Source: Setomelanomma holmii | Taxonomy: Eukaryota; Ascomycota; Dothideomycetes; Pleosporales; Phaeosphaeriaceae | Direction: 5' to 3' | DNA: 64,000 nucleotides | Assembly: GCA_010015745.1 (NCBI GenBank) | Contig: ML978180.1 | Span: 186,001-250,000, forward strand | Part shown: in pieces, positions 18,064 to 29,110 of the stretch | Layout: each line of letters begins with the position of its first letter | Numbering within the stretch: the stretch's first letter is position 1 | Translations under genes and position numbers: made by a program | The notes under the pieces: model-generated | Told to the model about the DNA's origin: nothing | What the model saw: the letters and a program-made list of their open reading frames with translations, nothing else | Databases searched by the model: none

Positions 18064-21037
18064 TCAGTCTTCCCACTCGGGGTTCTGCAACGTACGTTAG
18101 CGAATGAATTCAGGGTTGGAAATATGGGTCTTCGGCATACCTTTCTCAGTATGACCACACCCTCCAACACATTGGTCAAGCTGAGATATTTCTCATCTTC
18201 CAGTTCTGCTCGCTCACCATGTGCCAGCAGCACCGGTGTGCTCTGTGTCTGCCACCCTGTGATTGTCTTTGGTCGACCTGCTTGGCCAACAATGTCGACG
18301 GCTTGACCAACACGAACGTTGACCGTGAGTGGCTTGAGCTCCTCATCGAGCGTGATGAGGAAGCGCGGTGCCATTGCCGTTGCCAAGAAGTATAGCAGGT
18401 AATGTGAGTCGCCGACAATGAAGGACTTGGCATCTATGAGGGAGACAAGAACGGTAAGAAGACCTGCTGCGGCAACACGAGACAGGACCTGGCGGTCCGT
18501 GTGGAAGGGACTGGCAGTCAGTGTACCCTTGCCCATATGCAGCAGACCCTGAGCTATGCGGACCATGAACAATGCATTAGCGTCTCGGTGGTAGTAGCTG
18601 GCCAATTGACGCAGCAACTGTGCGAGACGAGCATTATTTGTACCAGCACCGCATAGGCCCATGGCGAAAATGGCGTTGATGGCGACATCGTTGTCATTAT
18701 CGTGAGAGTATCTTGACAATGTGTCGTATACCTTCATCTGTGGGTTGCTGGGGCTAATGAGACCGAGTGCGAGCGGGACAGCTTTTCGGATGTTGGCCTC
18801 GCCGTAGTGCATGAGGTGGCCGAGAGTGCGCAGAATCATGTCCTGGCCGACGTCTTCGCCCATGGCAACTAATGATAGACCAATGACGGCATATGACTGG
18901 AGTAGCTCATCGCCCTTCTTCTCTTCGCTCTCATCCTCAATGTGCTCGTTGCAGATGTGTAGCAGTTGCTGGATCTTCAACACAGCGCCAGTACCTGCCC
19001 AAGCGCATACCTCCGTCAAGACGGATGCAGACTTGGCGGCCGGATGGTCGAGCGCCTTTAGGGTCTCCACAATGACGTCAACTTCCTCCTGCTGGCCGAA
19101 GAAGAGAAGTGCGAGACCGAGAGCCATGAAACGAGTCCACTTGTCCTGAAGCTGCTTCGACCGATCTTCGTCGAGGAGGGTATTCATCAGCGCATCAGTC
19201 ACCTCGCCATTGGCCGAACCGACGAAGATCATGCCAAGGGACAAAGCTGCCATGGCCGAAAGTTGCATGTCGAGGCTAGTATCGCTGACAATAGGAAGGA
19301 GAAGCTCGAGGAGCTCCTCCTTGTTGGAACCTGCATATGCCAGACCAAGACCCATGATGGAAGCGAGGCGAATATTTCGGTTCTTATGTGAGAGATTGTC
19401 CTCGTCACCAAGTAGAGCAAGGGCGGGGTCCGAGTCCATCCGTACCCCAGAGTTGAAAATACCCGTTGCAAGCATGGCACCAGCCTTGACCATATCATCC
19501 TCGACGTTGGTGTATGGATCGATCTTGTCTAGACCAGTCTCTACGTCCCACAGCAGGAGCATACCTAGTGAAGCAGTTGTCGAAAGCATTCCCTCCTCTT
19601 TCGTCTTCCATACCCAGCTGCTCTTGCTGTCGGCGTTCAACATCAGCTTGTCGTTACCGTAGCCGGTGTTGACGAAGGCATTAACAAAGGCAGATGCGAG
19701 GTTGTGTCTGGCAGAGTCGGTGTTCGTCAACCCTGCTGTCCTGCTGCTTTCAAGGTGCGTCTTATAGATGTCGTCTGGGGTCTTGGGATCGAGTATGTTG
19801 AGTTCTTTGCCCAGAGCCTTGAAGTGGTCTGGCAACCGGGTATTGTTTAAGCACTCCTGAAGTTCCGGGTCTTCGTCGTCTGACACGTCAAACCATATTC
19901 GCTGGCGCGCGATGAGGAATGCCATCTGTCTCCGTATCGCCTTGTCTTTTGTGGAGTTGAACGCCTCTTCAATCAAGTCGCGATCATTCAACCGTATCGC
20001 GAGGGCTACAGCTTGTGTATACTGGTTGTACTTTCGATAAACTTGGTATGCCGTTCGCAGGAATTTGTCGTTATCGGGATACGTGAGGAGCGGAACATTG
20101 CTATCCTCGTTAGTCCTAGCCGTCTTCTAGCAGTTACTTCGATGAGTCTTACCTGACCATGTACAAGCACACCCTGGCGTACGTGTTCTCGTCGATGTAC
20201 TGCTCGATCTGATCGATCATCTCCAGCTCGGACAAGATGTCCACCGCATCAGCCTCTGCATTATGCTTCAGGAAGAACGGAACGAGGTTTGAGGCGAGAT
20301 CAGTGATGTCGTCGGTGGATTTGTCCTCGTTCAACCGGTTCTGGAATTCTCTGCCGATTTCAAGGGCAAGGTGGCGCATGTACTCGTGGCCCCACGAGCC
20401 GAGATCTGTTGATGGTGCTTGCAGACGGTATTTCAAGCAGTCGAGGCGCTCTTCGTCCGAGTAGGTCATTCCGAGAACAGACATCATGTCAGCAAATGCT
20501 TGCTGCTATCGTCAGTCCCACCAATATAAGCAGCATAGGGCCGTTCCGCACCTTGTTCTCTCCTTCCGGCCATGATGCGTACGCCTTCTCGAAATTCTCG
20601 TAGTGTGGTCGGAGGAATTTGAGTGGCTTTGGCACAGCCGTCATAGAGCTCGTCGATGTCTTGATGAAGTCCTTGATCTGGTCGAGGGCGGGCTTGTATA
20701 GGCTGGTGTCGGATTCCTAGCATCATCATTAGTGCTGCGGGACTAGAACGAAGGTGCTTGATGAAAGCTCACCAATATCCGCTCGGCAAGCATGTCCAAT
20801 TCGCTCTTCAGCTGCTGGTCTTCCTCGCTGAGCTCCTCTGCGGTGCACCATCAGTATAACTTCCCACACAGCTATCCCACTGTAGGACGTACCAGTAGCA
20901 ATCGCAACACCCTTCTTGTCGTCCTTTGCATCCTTGGCATTCTTCACGTCTTTCTCCGCATCACCGTTGACTGGCGCCTTGCCCTTGCCCTTGCCCTTTT
21001 CGGCGGCCGTGGGCTTCTTCTCGTCTTCCTTCGCCAT
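18064..21037 (-). CDS. RPN1: 26S proteasome regulatory particle non-ATPase subunit RPN1
   Basis: RPN1 is the large base scaffold that docks ubiquitin receptors, UBL shuttle factors and Ubp6 on the 26S proteasome. Six exons (21037-20893, 20837-20773, 20716-20552, 20505-20153, 20100-18141, 18084-18064) join through introns of 55, 56, 46, 52 and 56 bp to give 902 aa, the normal length. The N-terminus is Lys/Ala/Gly-rich (MAKEDEKKPTAAEKGKGKGK). A helical N-domain follows (SELDMLAERILESDTSLYKP), then the toroid of proteasome/cyclosome repeats (NIRLASIMGLGLAYAGSNKE; QLSAMAALSLGMIFVGSANG; QSYAVIGLSLVAMGEDVG; AINAIFAMGLCGAGTNNARL). The last exon encodes only NPEWED, the conserved C-terminus. It is transcribed away from RIO2, the two starts being 349 bp apart. 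No Rpn4-type PACE element (GGTGGCAAA) was seen in that gap. Confidence 0.97.
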
Positions 21038-21386
21038 GTTGATTACGAATGGTAGCTAGGGCAAGCGGTGAAGTGTATGTAGCTGGGTGCGGGGAGATGG
21101 CGGAGTTGATGAGAAGCGTCAATACGATATGATAGAGTGAGAGAAGAAAAGAGGAACCACCAGGATATGTGCGGAGGGGGTGGTTGATGCTGGGGATGTC
21201 GTGTGTGGATTGTTGTCGATGAGGCAGCTCTGCACTCACGTCCGCCGCCGGTGCCAAGCTCCACCGCCGCCGATCTTAGCGGCGCGAGCTCAGACTTTCT
21301 CGAACCCTCCCAAATTCCTACTTCACCGTTGTAATCCCTACAAGACCACTAGATCCGGACCTTCACACACCAAAACTACCGCCAAA
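21038..21386. promoter_or_regulatory. Shared divergent promoter of RPN1 and RIO2
   Basis: The two start codons face away from each other across 349 bp, which must contain both promoters and both 5' UTRs. A GC-rich block (21241-21285, CGCCGCCGG repeats) sits centrally, with pyrimidine-rich sequence before RIO2. No TATA box is evident, consistent with housekeeping promoters. Confidence 0.55.
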
Positions 21387-22732
21387 ATGAAGCTGAATGT
21401 CAAGAATATCCGCTACCTCTCGCCAGACGACTGGCGCGTTCTGACTGCGGTATGCGCCTGCACTCATCTTTCCATCGCATAGCGGGGAACTAACGCTGAT
21501 AAAGACCATGACAGACAGAGATGGGCAGTCGGAACCATGAAGTCGTACCCACGCCTTTAATATCACAAATTGCGTCTCTCCGCTCCGGCAACGGCGTGCA
21601 CAACTGCATCTCGAATCTCGCAAAGATTGGCCTCATCGCGAAAGTCAAGAATGCAAAGTACGATGGATACAGGTTGACATACGGCGGACTCGACTATCTG
21701 GCGCTGCATACACATACCAAGGGCTCAGTTGTCTTCTCAGTTGGCAACCAGATTGGTGTTGGTAAAGAGTCGGACATCTTCGTCTGCGCATCAGAGACAG
21801 GCAAGCAACTAGTCCTCAAGATCCACAGATTAGGCCGCATATCCTTCCGGACTGTCAAATCGAACCGAGACTACCTGCGTAATCGTCAGGGAGGATCATG
21901 GATGTACATGTCACGCCTCGCCGCATTGAAGGAGTATGAATTCATGAAAGCCCTGCGGAGGGAAGGCTTTCCTGTGCCCGAGCCAATTGGCCAGAACAGA
22001 CACACAGTCATCATGGAGCTCATCGATGCCTTTCCCATGCGCCAGATCTCGAAAGTCGGCGACCCGGCTGCCCTCTACGCCGAACTTCTGGCTCAGATCG
22101 TCCGACTCGCACAATACGGCCTCATCCATGGCGACTTCAATGAGTTCAACATCCTTGTCGAGGAGCGACATGAGAGCGACGACAAGGTCTCGCTAACTCC
22201 CACCATCATCGACTTCCCACAAATGGTATCAATAGATCACGCCAACGCCGAGTACTACTTTGACCGTGATGTCGCATGCATCAAGCGCTTCTTCGACCGT
22301 CGCTTCGGCTTTACAAGCGACGAGCCAGGGCCCTTTTTCAAGGACTCCATCAAGACCATGGTAAAGAGGCTGGATGTTGAGGTACAAGCATCCGGTTTCA
22401 GCAAGAAGATGGCTAAAGAGTTGGAGCTGTACATGAAGGAGCACGGCGTCGACGGCGACGCAGGAGAGATCGAGAAACCTGGAGAGGACGACGACGACGA
22501 AGTAGAAGATGAGAATGAGGAGGAGCAAACCGTCGACGACACCGGAGTCACCCCACAGCAGAGTGAAGAACTCCCCGTCCAACCACTCACAAAGGAAGCC
22601 CTCGCCAACCACATGACTGTCTTAGACATCCGCGACGACGACCCACTCCCGTCTCTCGACGAAGTCAAAACCCCACCTCCACCCACAATAACGACCAAGG
22701 CAGCCAAGAAGAAGGCTGGCTGGGCCATCTGA
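21387..22732 (+). CDS. RIO2: RIO2 atypical kinase/ATPase, 40S ribosome maturation
   Basis: RIO2 binds pre-40S particles and its ATPase activity drives late cytoplasmic 18S maturation. Exon 1 (21387-21449) encodes MKLNVKNIRYLSPDDWRVLTA; a 65-bp intron (21450-21514) leads to exon 2 (21515-22732), giving 426 aa. The N-terminal winged helix covers about residues 1-90 (HEVVPTPLISQIASLR; YGGLDYLAL). The RIO domain shows the ATP loop GVGKESDIF (about 102-110), the catalytic loop LIHGDFNEFNIL and the metal-binding motif IIDFPQMVS. The C-terminal 110 residues are acidic and low-complexity (EDDDDEVEDENEEEQ), as in fungal RIO2, ending AKKKAGWAI. All catalytic residues are present. It shares a divergent promoter with RPN1. 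Confidence 0.97.
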
Positions 22733-23702
22733 AGTACCGTTCTTGCACTCGCGTCATCTTCTCCTGTTTCTTCAGCGATACCCCCGTTGAGTGCATTGCT
22801 GCTCCCCAAAATTCCACTTCAGATGTATGTAGATATGAATAAAGAAGGCAGTCTTTGTACTTAGCTCAAGTCCTCAACTTGTATGGTGCTGTGGCCCAAT
22901 CCTTGGATGGCCTCGCTCCTCGTTCCTTCTTTGGCTGCCCATATCCATGGCTTTCAAGTACCGTCCGCCCACTTTGATGAGATCGGAGCCGTTGGCAGAT
23001 ACATCATGGACTGCTGCGATGCTCCTTTGGGATGTGGCATGCCGTCATACTTCCAAAGTCTCTGTTAAATGAGTGTCACCGGTAAGCCACTTGAATCACA
23101 CAAGCATGCACAATGAGACGACGATGTGCAACGGGAAGAAGATCAATTATGCGACGAACTAGCGGAGCTGTGACAAATCCTCCCATACGCCTTGGGCCGC
23201 AGCCACCTTTTGTCTTGGAAGCTGCCCACCATCGATGAAAGTACTGCTGTATAATCATTAAGATCTCCCCCTCCTCTCCTTACGTCCAAATGTTGACAAA
23301 TAGGAAATGTATGTAGTCGCTCGAGCGCAAGATATTGCGAAGAACGAGGGACGGAGGGTCGGAAGGATATGTTCAACAAGCCGGGGGCCAAGAACAGTAT
23401 TAGGTCGGCCGACTGAGGATGAAGGCCTGAACAAGTGACAGAAAGAATTGGCGTGGACGACGCCCAGGCTGGCGAGGGCCGTGCGAGGATGGGTTGAGAT
23501 AGATGAACGCCAGTGCTGCAGCAGAGGCTGTACTTATCGGTCATAGTATGCTAGATGATATATGATCGGTCGATGCCAAAAAGAGTCTTCTCGAGAAGAT
23601 GCGACTGGTGAATGCTGAGGAAGCGATCATGAAGAATGGAGTGTACACGAAGGTAAAGCGACAAGTGTGGACAGTCGACTTGGTGATGCAGCCCGTGCGT
23701 GT
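22733..23702. other. Convergent intergenic region, no gene supported
   Basis: Nearly 1 kb separates the 3' end of RIO2 from the 3' end of the RRM gene. Small ORFs on both strands lack coding character. An AATAAA-like motif (GAATAAAG, about 22838) after RIO2 may be its polyadenylation signal. Confidence 0.45.
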
Positions 23703-25634
23703 TCAGTCCTCGCGACTAGCTTGACGACCCGGTGTGGCGGAACCATCCCCAGCCTTGACTGGCGTGGCAGGGTTCGTCTTGACGTCGACTCCGTTCTCGG
23801 ACGCACCGTCTTCGCTCTTGGTGGCTCCGCCTTGCGTCATGTGGTACATGGTAGGACGACTCGTTCCCAAAGTCGAGGGTACGGCCGGAGCCCAAGGTGG
23901 TCGATAGCCACGCTGCATGAACATCTCAAACTCGTTCGAGCCATTCTGCGAGACAGGCGAGAGGGAATTGTAGCGATCAGGTGTGCCCAGTGCCCTAGCC
24001 TGAGCAACACCAACCTCGTACTCGGCGGCACGGAAGACGCGGCCGGCAGCGGTCTGCTGTTTGAGCATCTTCTGCTCATGAGTGTCGGAGAATCGGATCT
24101 GGATGAGATGCTCTTCGCCGCCAGGCTTGGAAACCGCCTTGTTGTTGTAGTCTCGAATTACCTCGTCGCAGATCTCGCGAGACTCGAAACTATGGAGGTC
24201 AGTACTACACAGCGTGCAAGAAGAGTGCGCCATCTCACCGAGCAAAGCCGACACCACGGCCAGTGCCTGAGGGATCTCGGAGTATCTTGCTGGAGCAGAC
24301 CTTGTGCGGAGCGAAGATGTTGGCGAGTTGCTGAGTGCGCGGTCAGAAGTCGTCATCAAGACATTGAGCGAGGATACGTACATGCTCGTTGAAGTCTTTG
24401 GGTATGTTCGAGACGTAGAGGTTCGTGTTGCACTCATCGGCGAACTTCTTGAGCTTCGAGTAGAACGATTCCTGGTAGCGGTCAGCATGAAGAGTCATGG
24501 TAAAGCCTGGTGCGATTGCTTACCCGAGCAAAGCTGACCTCGTAGCCAAGGTAATGGAAGCCGCGAATGCAATCCTCGGCGTCTTCGAAGTTGTGGTACT
24601 TGATGAAGCCGAAACTGGAAGCAATCGTCAGCAGTGTTAGGATCAACGAGAAAGCAATGAACTGACCCTTTGCACAGTTGAGTCTTCTGGTCGATGATCG
24701 ACTTGGAGCTCTGGATGTCGCCGAAGCGCTTGCCCCACATCTGAAGCATCTCATCTGTGGTCTCCGGTAATAGACCGCGGATGTACACATTGGTCTCGCC
24801 AGTCTTGTTCTCGAGGCTACGGTCAAGTGGCTTGTGAGGTGAGCTAGGAGCAGGGATGGCTCGCGGAATCGGAGGTTCCTGGTGTACGAGAGCGAGAAGA
24901 TTCGGCGGCAGTGAGGGCATGCTCTGCTGCTTGACCATGGGTGCCATCAGCTGGTATGGATGAGCGAGCGAGGATGGCGAGGGCGTGGCACTGCTGGTGT
25001 AAACAGCGCTGGGCGATCGGTCCATGATAGTTGCACCTGCTCCATATCGATACATACCACCGCTGCCGTAAGGCGTGCCGGGTACATCGTTCTCGTTCGA
25101 CGACACCGAATCACGTCGAGGGGTCATGAGCGACGGCATCTCGGCAGATGAGAGACGTCCCGCCCAGCCAGGTGGCATGGGGCTGTTGTCGACGGCCTGA
25201 CCATATTGGTACGATGGTGGAGGACCATAGGCACCGTTGTGGTTGTACATGTTGGGTGAAGGGTTCATGCCAGCCTGTTGCTGGGCACCAGGCATCATCT
25301 GGTACATGGATCCAATGACATGCTGATTCGGCACCCACAGGCTCTGTCCCTGAAGTTGCTGCACGTTGGTGTAGTCGGCAGAGTTGCCCGACATACCGGA
25401 GGCGGCGGACTTGGTAGTCGAGGTGGAGCCGTAGGAGGCGTGCATGTTGAGGGCTGCCATAGTGTTCGTCAGACTCTGCAAGCTGCCATCACCGGGTGGG
25501 GACATGGCTAGACCTCGAGGAAGGTACTGGTTTGGCCCATGACCGTGGCCACCACTATAGGCGGCGTTGAGCATGTTATGTCCCTTGTAACCGCCGTTGG
25601 GTGGGGCGTAGTTCTGGCGAGGATTGCTGGTCAT
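23703..25634 (-). CDS. Two-RRM RNA-binding protein (MSSP/RBMS-like)
   Basis: This is a cytoplasmic or nuclear single-stranded nucleic-acid-binding protein related to the metazoan MSSP/RBMS group; the fungal role is mostly undefined. Five exons (25634-24667, 24614-24524, 24471-24382, 24330-24239, 24189-23703) are separated by 49-52-bp introns and give 575 aa. Residues 1-300 are disordered, rich in Gly, Pro, Gln, Asn and Ser. RRM1 starts at about 310 (TNVYIRGLLPETTDEML) with RNP1 KGFGFIKYHNF; RRM2 follows (TNLYVSNIPKDFNEHQLAN) with RNP1 GRGVGFARFES. The C-terminus is disordered. I placed the start at the first real ATG (MTSNPRQNYAPP); the open frame upstream begins only at a TTG. Introns interrupt both RNP1 motifs, as is common in fungal orthologues. 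Confidence 0.9.
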
Positions 25635-28600
25635 TGCGAGGACGCTCGAACTGGTGTGGGCAAAGTGAAAGGTGCTGGGTTTGCAGACGTTGAGAGCCGC
25701 AAGTCGAGACAGCGAAACAGGCCAGGTCCGAGGAAACTGTCGAGGGACGCTCAAAGGAAGGTAGAGTGGGCGAGCCGATTGAGATGCAGAGAAGAACGTT
25801 GCTCTGCAGGAAACGGTCAGCTTTTATCGCCAGGAGCTAAGACGCGGGGAAGCCATGGAGTGATGAACGGTGATGGTGAGGACAGCAGGCCTCACGAACA
25901 GTGGCGAGAGAGGAATCGTGGGCACGTGTTATGGAGGTGAAGAGGAGGCTGGAGGTGTGGGAGGTGAAGAAGAGCTCACCGAATCGTAAATGTCAAAGTT
26001 TTGCAATGCGCGGGGCTGGTAGTGACTCCAAAGCTGACAAGATTATCAGCAACGGCAGACGAAGTGTGGCATTGGTGTGGACGACTGACCTGTGAAAAGC
26101 TACAAAGAAATGTGGCCACTGATGCGTAAGAAAGAGTGAGTGGAGAAGAGAAGAAGAATGAGCGAAAGTTTAGAGTGAAGGATTAGGGTGTTTGGGTGGC
26201 GCCCAGGCGTCGCAGATGAGGAAAGAGCGCTCGCGATGTTGTGGAGGTGGAGGTGAGGAGCAACGGCTGATGTGCACAGAAACGGCAGCCTCAACTCCAC
26301 CAGGGCAAGTACCCAGCAGAATACCGGTAGAAGAAGTAAGTGCTTACCTTCTTTTGAACTGTATGGAAAGCGACAACAGGCGGAGGCCCACACAAGTGAC
26401 AAGGACGACACGGACTAATGGCTGTCGAGGTATTCCAGTTCTAAGCAATGCTTCGAAAGTGCTGTTATGATATGTCGATATTTTGCTTGCGGGAGAAGCT
26501 GCAGTGTGCGTACTCTTTTGATTGCAGTGGGCAATGTCCGGCTTTAATATCACAAGCGCATAGCGGTGCTGTGTCGTTGTGTACGAGCCCGGGATTTGTC
26601 TTTGGTAGCGGTGCATTTTCTATGCAGTTGCATCGGTTGTGTATCATACTGGCATCCGCTACACGGCCATACCCCTCTGAGACGGGCGTGTAGCACCTGG
26701 GCAGTCTCGAGATGACGAGGCGCTCACATCGGCAGTGAGGCGTCCACTTCCAGCGGACTGCTCCCCGCAATCATGCAGCCGTACCGCCCTTGCCGTAGGG
26801 CTGAAGAAGCAACGAGGTGGTAAGTCGTCTATCATAGCTAAACGTCATTCGTGCTGTACTGAGCACGAGCAAGATGATGCCGCTGCACTGGCAATTCGCT
26901 CGGCGAAAACGCATATTGCTCAGGATCCGACCTGTCATTTTCTCACCTTCAACGCCTTGACTGGCGTTCGGGTGCCCGCAACGACCCTATCAAACCCTGA
27001 CGGGGTGCGGATGTCAGTTCGACCTTCAACGAGCCTGCGACCTGCTGATGAGGGTACACAAAGTACCTATCTGGGCTCACATCCCGGTCATCACCCAGTT
27101 CTTAAGCGCTCGAAATGGCTAGCACCTCTGGTCTGCTGCAGCGCCATGTATCTCCCGCATCGAGCCGCCGCTGTGCAGCAAGTGGCAGCCGTTGCCAGGT
27201 GCATTAATTGGTCGAGGCCTTGAGGTCCCTGTACTCTGCTCCGAGCCCCACAAGCAGACGTTGAAAACGCCTCCCGGCGAAAGCAGAGATCGTCAGCGAG
27301 CCGCAGCCGCGATGCAGGCGTCCTTTTCAGACTGGCTGCGTCAGCAAAATTCTCCCACCTGTCCTCTGCGTTGACAAGCAAGGGCGTTGCGGACAAACCT
27401 CAGGCTTGCCTATGCGCCACGGGTTGTTTTTCTTGTAAGAAATAGGCTGGTAAGTGCCGTTTGTACGAGTAGAGTCATACTGACGTTGGATTTCGGGGCA
27501 TGATAGCGAGGCCGTTGCTAGTAAACGAGACGTGGGTGAGCACAAGTGAGTGCGAGAGTAGTGCTACTAACCATGGTTGTAGTCCGGCTCCATCTAAACT
27601 TCTGCAAACGGCTACTTGGAGCCTTATCTGCGCTGGAGTACTACAGACTTCGCTGAATGGAGAACTGGCCACCTCTTCGCGTGCTGCGTGGGCGTAAGTG
27701 CACTACTTACCGTGTCGCGTCTGCTGCTACGCAGCTATCCGGAAACTCATTCGCTTGCTGAAACACTACCCTGGGGCAGAAAGTAGCAAGCCGTGCTGAT
27801 GCAGACGAAAGTAGTGTCTATATTGAAGAGCCACTGTGTGGGATCGCGGTCACCAGGGGTCCTTGTAAAGGTGTCTGACAACGACGAAGCCATTGTCACA
27901 TGGCGAGCCTGTCTGACTCCTGAAGTGTCATGCATGCTGTGCACCACCAGGGGCTGCAAGCCTGTTCTGTATAGCGGTGAACCAGAGGTCTCCTCTTTGC
28001 GTGCACTTCACTAACTGATGCTTCGCTACGGCTCTTGCGACGTTACCTCAGCTCAATCTCAAACCTGGGATTCGGATCAGGCCTTCCCACGGGCTGCGAG
28101 GAAGATAGGAAGGGCTGTTGGGCTTTCGTCTGCCTGCATGCCGCAGCCCCGACGTTGTACAAAGCGAATGCAGTTCAGCCATTTTGATACCAGCCTCTCA
28201 AGGTTCCTACAACCTCGAGCTGGTCTCGCAATACTTCTAATGTGTGGTGTCAAAGCCAGGTAGAGCCACCCGAAACCACAGACTGGCAACGGGAAAGCTA
28301 TGTCCGGAGTGTGCTATGCGCCGCAGACCGTTATTTTGAAAGACTTTGTCGACCAGGAGAAGACATGCCTTCTATGGAGTCGGCCACGCATGATATCTGA
28401 GCTGGGCTTATATACATCGCTTGCATCGATAGATCGCTGGGGTCTCGTATGCAGCGACGTGATGGGCTGGTCGAGAACGAAGTATCTTAACAGAAACTAA
28501 GGGTTCCTGGGTTGGGCTTCACATAGTAGGTGTTGTCGTAAGTGATTGCAACGCGTGTGCAGCGAACTATCGAGGCTGCTTACGCGTGTCGCTGCTCAGG

Positions 28601-29110
28601 CGCTGTCATGGAGAGTGTGTGTGCTATCATGGAGCGCATGGATATAAGTGGAGGCCTCAAATATCATGCTTCTGAACAATAGAAGCGATAATGTTCTGTG
28701 CGTTGTAGATGCGTCCGTCCGATGGAGAATGAGATGAGGTCGGAGCAGGAGACGCAACGGCTTCTTACTACGATGCGGCCAACCAATCGGGCCCCGCTCC
28801 AGTCCGCTAGTCAAAGTTTCATCTTTCACCACAGGCACACGACATTAGGTCGAGGGACGGTACACGATACACTTATAGTACATTCAATATGCGCGCAATA
28901 AGCTCCATGGAGTCGAATATTACAAGCCCAATCTATCAAGTATCTACATCTTGCAGCCAGAAGAAGGAAGATGCGACGCGATCTATCAAAGTCGCCAAAA
29001 AGCCAAAGAGATGAACACCGCCTGCTGGCTAATCCACCAATGCCGCGATGCAAACGCCGTGCTCGTTCCAAACCGTTCGAAAGATGCAGTATTGAATGCT
29101 GTTTCGCGTC
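25635..29110. other. Gene-poor 3.5-kb interval
   Basis: No exon with coding bias or splice-consistent structure could be supported on either strand. The left 0.8 kb is probably the 5' UTR and promoter of the RRM gene (such regulators often have long leaders). The rest contains only short ORFs of up to about 160 codons with unnatural composition. No terminal repeats, target duplications or transposase motifs were seen. A noncoding RNA or a degraded element cannot be excluded. Confidence 0.5.

Noticed and set aside
22255..22809. 184-codon minus-strand ORF rich in Ser
   Set aside because: Antisense of the acidic low-complexity tail of RIO2; Ser/Glu runs mirror GA-rich codons.
25635..25754. 40-codon upstream extension of the RRM protein
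   Set aside because: Opens only at a TTG and lacks the composition of the rest of the protein; the ATG at 25634 is used instead.
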